A stretch of DNA of 7,971 nucleotides from contig JAAUPT010000061.1 in the NCBI GenBank assembly GCA_012032965.1, positions 1-7,971 on the forward strand, written 5' to 3'. The notes beneath the pieces were generated by a model. It was not told where the DNA came from. It was given only the letters and a program-made list of their open reading frames with translations, and made no database searches. Position numbers and translations under genes: made by a program. The stretch's first letter is position 1. Each line of letters begins with the position of its first letter. The DNA is from Nitrospira sp. (GTDB lineage Bacteria > Nitrospirota > Nitrospiria > Nitrospirales > Nitrospiraceae). Positions 5,774-7,971 of this stretch are shown in pieces.

Positions 5774-7971
5774 CTAGCCCCGCTCTTGGACTTTCGATAG
5801 AGCTTCATCCATCGTGGAGGCGTGAAGGCTCGTCATCAGCGCTCCGCTCAGTTGGAGTACCGTCCTGACATGGTCGCTCCCTCCAGCGAGTACCACCCTT
5901 CCGCCCGTTTGCATCATCGCGACCACAGCTTTTAGAATCACCCGCAGCCCAATCGAGGAAATGTACGAAATCTGTGAGAGGTCAAGCACAATCTGCCGTT
6001 CGCCTTGCCCGATGTGGTCGGTCAGAACACGCTCCACCTCCGGCGCGCTGTTCGAATCGAAGCGGTCCCGTGGGGTGACAATCAGTACGGTCCCACTGTG
6101 ACGTGTTTCGACACCCCTTCCACCCTTCCGAGCGTCTTCCGGTGATTCTTGCGGAAGTCTCCCGACTTCGAGTGCGCTGATTCCTTGCATATCGGTACGG
6201 CTGCTTGGGGCAGGTCGCCCCGGACAGCAGCTTCTTTTTACCGTGAGAACATTACGTCCCACATTGCGATGGTACGTCACTTCGTCAAACATGGCCCGGA
6301 CCAGATGAATCCCCAAGCCACCGATTTCACGCTCATGCAACAACACCGACAGATCCGGGGGAGCGACGGATAGCGGGTTAAAGGGAATACCATCATCCCG
6401 AATAGTCAGAACGACACACACATCATGCACTTCGCCTTCTACTTCTATGTGATGCTCCGTCGGATCATTAGGGAATGCATACTGCACGACGTTGTTCAGC
6501 AGGTCATCCAGCGCCATATTGAGAGTGGGGATGAGCGGCTTAGCCTCTGCCCATTGAGCAACATACTGCTCAAACGCAATCTGTAAGTCAGGGATCGCCA
6601 TCAACTGGTTGGGCATCGTTTGGTGAAAGATTTTGACCGCAGCGTCGGACGGAGGGATACCGTGATACCGAAGTCCCAACATGGTGATATCGTCAGCCTG
6701 AGGGGCCTCTCCGGCAAAACCCCTCACCGCATTCATGACCTCGCTGAGGCGATCGACGACGGAGGCGGCTTGAGACTTGGTAAGGATCGATTTCAACCGG
6801 CTGTTGCCGAACAGTTCCCGCCGCCTATTATCGGCCTCAGTGACTCCATCGGTGTACAAGAAGAGTTCATCGCCTGGACCCAATTGGATCGTGCTTTCCT
6901 TGAACGCGATGCCCGGCATGGGGCCGACCATAGGTCCATCTTGGGCCGTCAGCCATTCGAACTGTCCATCTTGCTTCTTCAGCAGCGGAGGATTGTGCCC
7001 CGCATTCGTCGCGAGAAGCGTCCCATCGCGAAGATTCAAGATGCCCAGGTACAGCGTCACAAACATGCAGGAATCGTTATCTGCGCTGAGCGCATCATTC
7101 ACATGGGTCACGATACTGGCGGGCGAGGGATCGGACATGGCCCTGGTCTTGACCATGATCTTGGTCATCGCCATAAAGAGCGCGGCAGGAACTCCGTTGC
7201 CCGACACATCGCCGACCACAAAACACAGGCGATGATCGTCGATCAGAAAGAAATCGTAAAGATCGCCCCCGATTTCCAGCGCCGGTTCGAGCACGGCATA
7301 CAGTTCCAGCTCCTTCCGATCCGGAAAGGGGGGAAACACACGTGGGAGCATGCTCCGCTGAATATCCCGACCGACATTCAGTTCTTCCTGCATGCGGGCT
7401 TTCGCAGCTTCCACCAGCGCCAATGAATCCGCTAAGCGCCCCTTGGCATCCTCGGCAGCCTGTTCAGCATTTTTCAACGCCGTGATGTCCGTTGCAATGG
7501 CGACAATGCCGCCATCGTGCGTCTTCTTTTCGTTGATCTGGATCCATTCGCCACTGGACCGGTACTGGATGTAAGGTCCTTGTGGGTTATAGTGCATGTC
7601 AAGGCGGTTTTTCACCCAGGATTCGACATTCCCGATCGCCGCTGGGATATCGCCTCGTTCGGCAATGCGGCGAACGATCGATTCGAAGGAGTCGCCTGGT
7701 TGGACTTGAGCCCCCGTTCCAGACATCACTTGGCGATACTTGCGATTACAAATCACCAGACGGTCGTCCACATCGAAGAGTGCAAACCATTGAGGGACGC
7801 TCTCGATGGCTTCAAGCAACCGAGCATGGCTGTGACGCGCCTGGCTTGATGCTGTGGTGACTTGCCGATCGATGATGGCCAGGAGGGTCGAGAGCGACAC
7901 CGCGACAACCGCGAGAAGCTGCACTTCGATTCCCGGCGGCGGAGTACTGGTCGTAAGACCCGAAAAACTGT
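5774..7971 (-). CDS. Membrane-tethered PAS / SpoIIE-type PP2C phosphatase / RsbW-like ATPase / STAS fusion regulator (partial at 5' end)
   Basis: Single-chain partner-switching regulator. The frame is open to the right edge, so the start lies outside; residue numbers here count from GTG 7922-7924. First visible is a hydrophobic helix (about 1-20) with upstream sequence like the end of a MASE1-type membrane sensor. A PAS domain follows (33-150; LLEAIESVPQWFALFDVDDR to VAIATDITALK), then a helical linker (150-185). The SpoIIE PP2C phosphatase domain (185-420) has GGDLYDFF (D221), GDVSGNGVPAALFMA (D239), NAGHNPP, LYTDGVTEA (D359) and DDIT, the usual metal-binding acids. An HATPase domain (about 430-565) has an N box ALDDLLNNVVQYAF, G1 DDGIPFNP and G2 GGLGIHLV. 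A loose linker leads to a STAS domain (610-712) with ISYISSIGLRVIL, bearing the phosphorylatable serine position. Phosphatase, kinase-like and substrate-like domains thus share one polypeptide. The stop is TAG at 5774-5776. No frame damage is seen. The partner is probably the free STAS protein encoded downstream. Confidence 0.93.
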   Translation of the reverse strand, partial: SFSGLTTSTPPPGIEVQLLAVVAVSLSTLLAIIDRQVTTASSQARHSHARLLEAIESVPQWFALFDVDDRLVICNRKYRQVMSGTGAQVQPGDSFESIVRRIAERGDIPAAIGNVESWVKNRLDMHYNPQGPYIQYRSSGEWIQINEKKTHDGGIVAIATDITALKNAEQAAEDAKGRLADSLALVEAAKARMQEELNVGRDIQRSMLPRVFPPFPDRKELELYAVLEPALEIGGDLYDFFLIDDHRLCFVVGDVSGNGVPAALFMAMTKIMVKTRAMSDPSPASIVTHVNDALSADNDSCMFVTLYLGILNLRDGTLLATNAGHNPPLLKKQDGQFEWLTAQDGPMVGPMPGIAFKESTIQLGPGDELFLYTDGVTEADNRRRELFGNSRLKSILTKSQAASVVDRLSEVMNAVRGFAGEAPQADDITMLGLRYHGIPPSDAAVKIFHQTMPNQLMAIPDLQIAFEQYVAQWAEAKPLIPTLNMALDDLLNNVVQYAFPNDPTEHHIEVEGEVHDVCVVLTIRDDGIPFNPLSVAPPDLSVLLHEREIGGLGIHLVRAMFDEVTYHRNVGRNVLTVKRSCCPGRPAPSSRTDMQGISALEVGRLPQESPEDARKGGRGVETRHSGTVLIVTPRDRFDSNSAPEVERVLTDHIGQGERQIVLDLSQISYISSIGLRVILKAVVAMMQTGGRVVLAGGSDHVRTVLQLSGALMTSLHASTMDEALSKVQERG

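Noticed and set aside
5740..5800. AAGAGC / GCTCTT inverted repeat around the regulator stop codon as a terminator
   Set aside because: The loop is over 30 nt, an inner TCCAAG/CTTGGA pairing competes with it, and no T-rich tail follows.
6620..7426. Plus-strand open frame of 268 codons
   Set aside because: It lies wholly antisense to the PP2C and linker part of the regulator gene, whose minus-strand frame has clear catalytic motifs. The plus-strand protein is rich in His, Arg and Gln, shows no family features, and has no ribosome binding site that I can see.

Overview
The window is moderately GC-rich bacterial chromosomal DNA. Every gene I can support lies on the minus strand, so transcription runs from right to left. 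The gene mix is a large membrane-tethered PP2C/ATPase/STAS regulator, a DEAD-box helicase with a DbpA-type RNA-binding domain, a phytoene-desaturase-like flavoprotein and an OPT-type transporter. It suggests an environmental Gram-negative bacterium. My best guess is a Nitrospira-like member of Nitrospirota, but this rests on the general look of the proteins and is weak.

Right part (5196-7971): a partner-switching signalling module. A large gene enters from the right edge. It encodes the end of a membrane segment, then a PAS domain, a SpoIIE-type PP2C phosphatase, an RsbW-like ATPase/kinase and a C-terminal STAS domain, all in one chain. After a 194-bp gap comes a free-standing STAS protein (anti-anti-sigma type) with a good ribosome binding site. 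The gap holds two striking repeat structures around a plausible extended -10 promoter: a 9-bp direct repeat with a 20-bp period, and a 16-bp palindrome whose core is repeated 19 bp away. The free STAS protein may therefore be controlled apart from the large regulator.

Middle (4047-5195): about 480 bp without a gene, holding a weak terminator-like hairpin. Next is a 106-codon gene with a strong ribosome binding site. Its product faintly resembles the N-terminal part of IS982-family transposases and could be a relic. A further gap of about 350 bp follows.

Left part (1-4046): three genes in line, namely the DEAD-box RNA helicase, the FAD-dependent oxidoreductase and an OPT-family transporter that leaves the window at the left edge. 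All three are damaged by single-base insertions or deletions, several of them in short homopolymers. The helicase must be read in three successive frames. The flavoprotein and the transporter each contain a short stretch in a wrong frame that is later compensated. All expected motifs survive around the breaks, so consensus sequencing errors explain this better than true gene decay. The signalling module on the right shows no such damage.

No tRNA, rRNA, CRISPR array, intact insertion sequence or replication origin was recognised.
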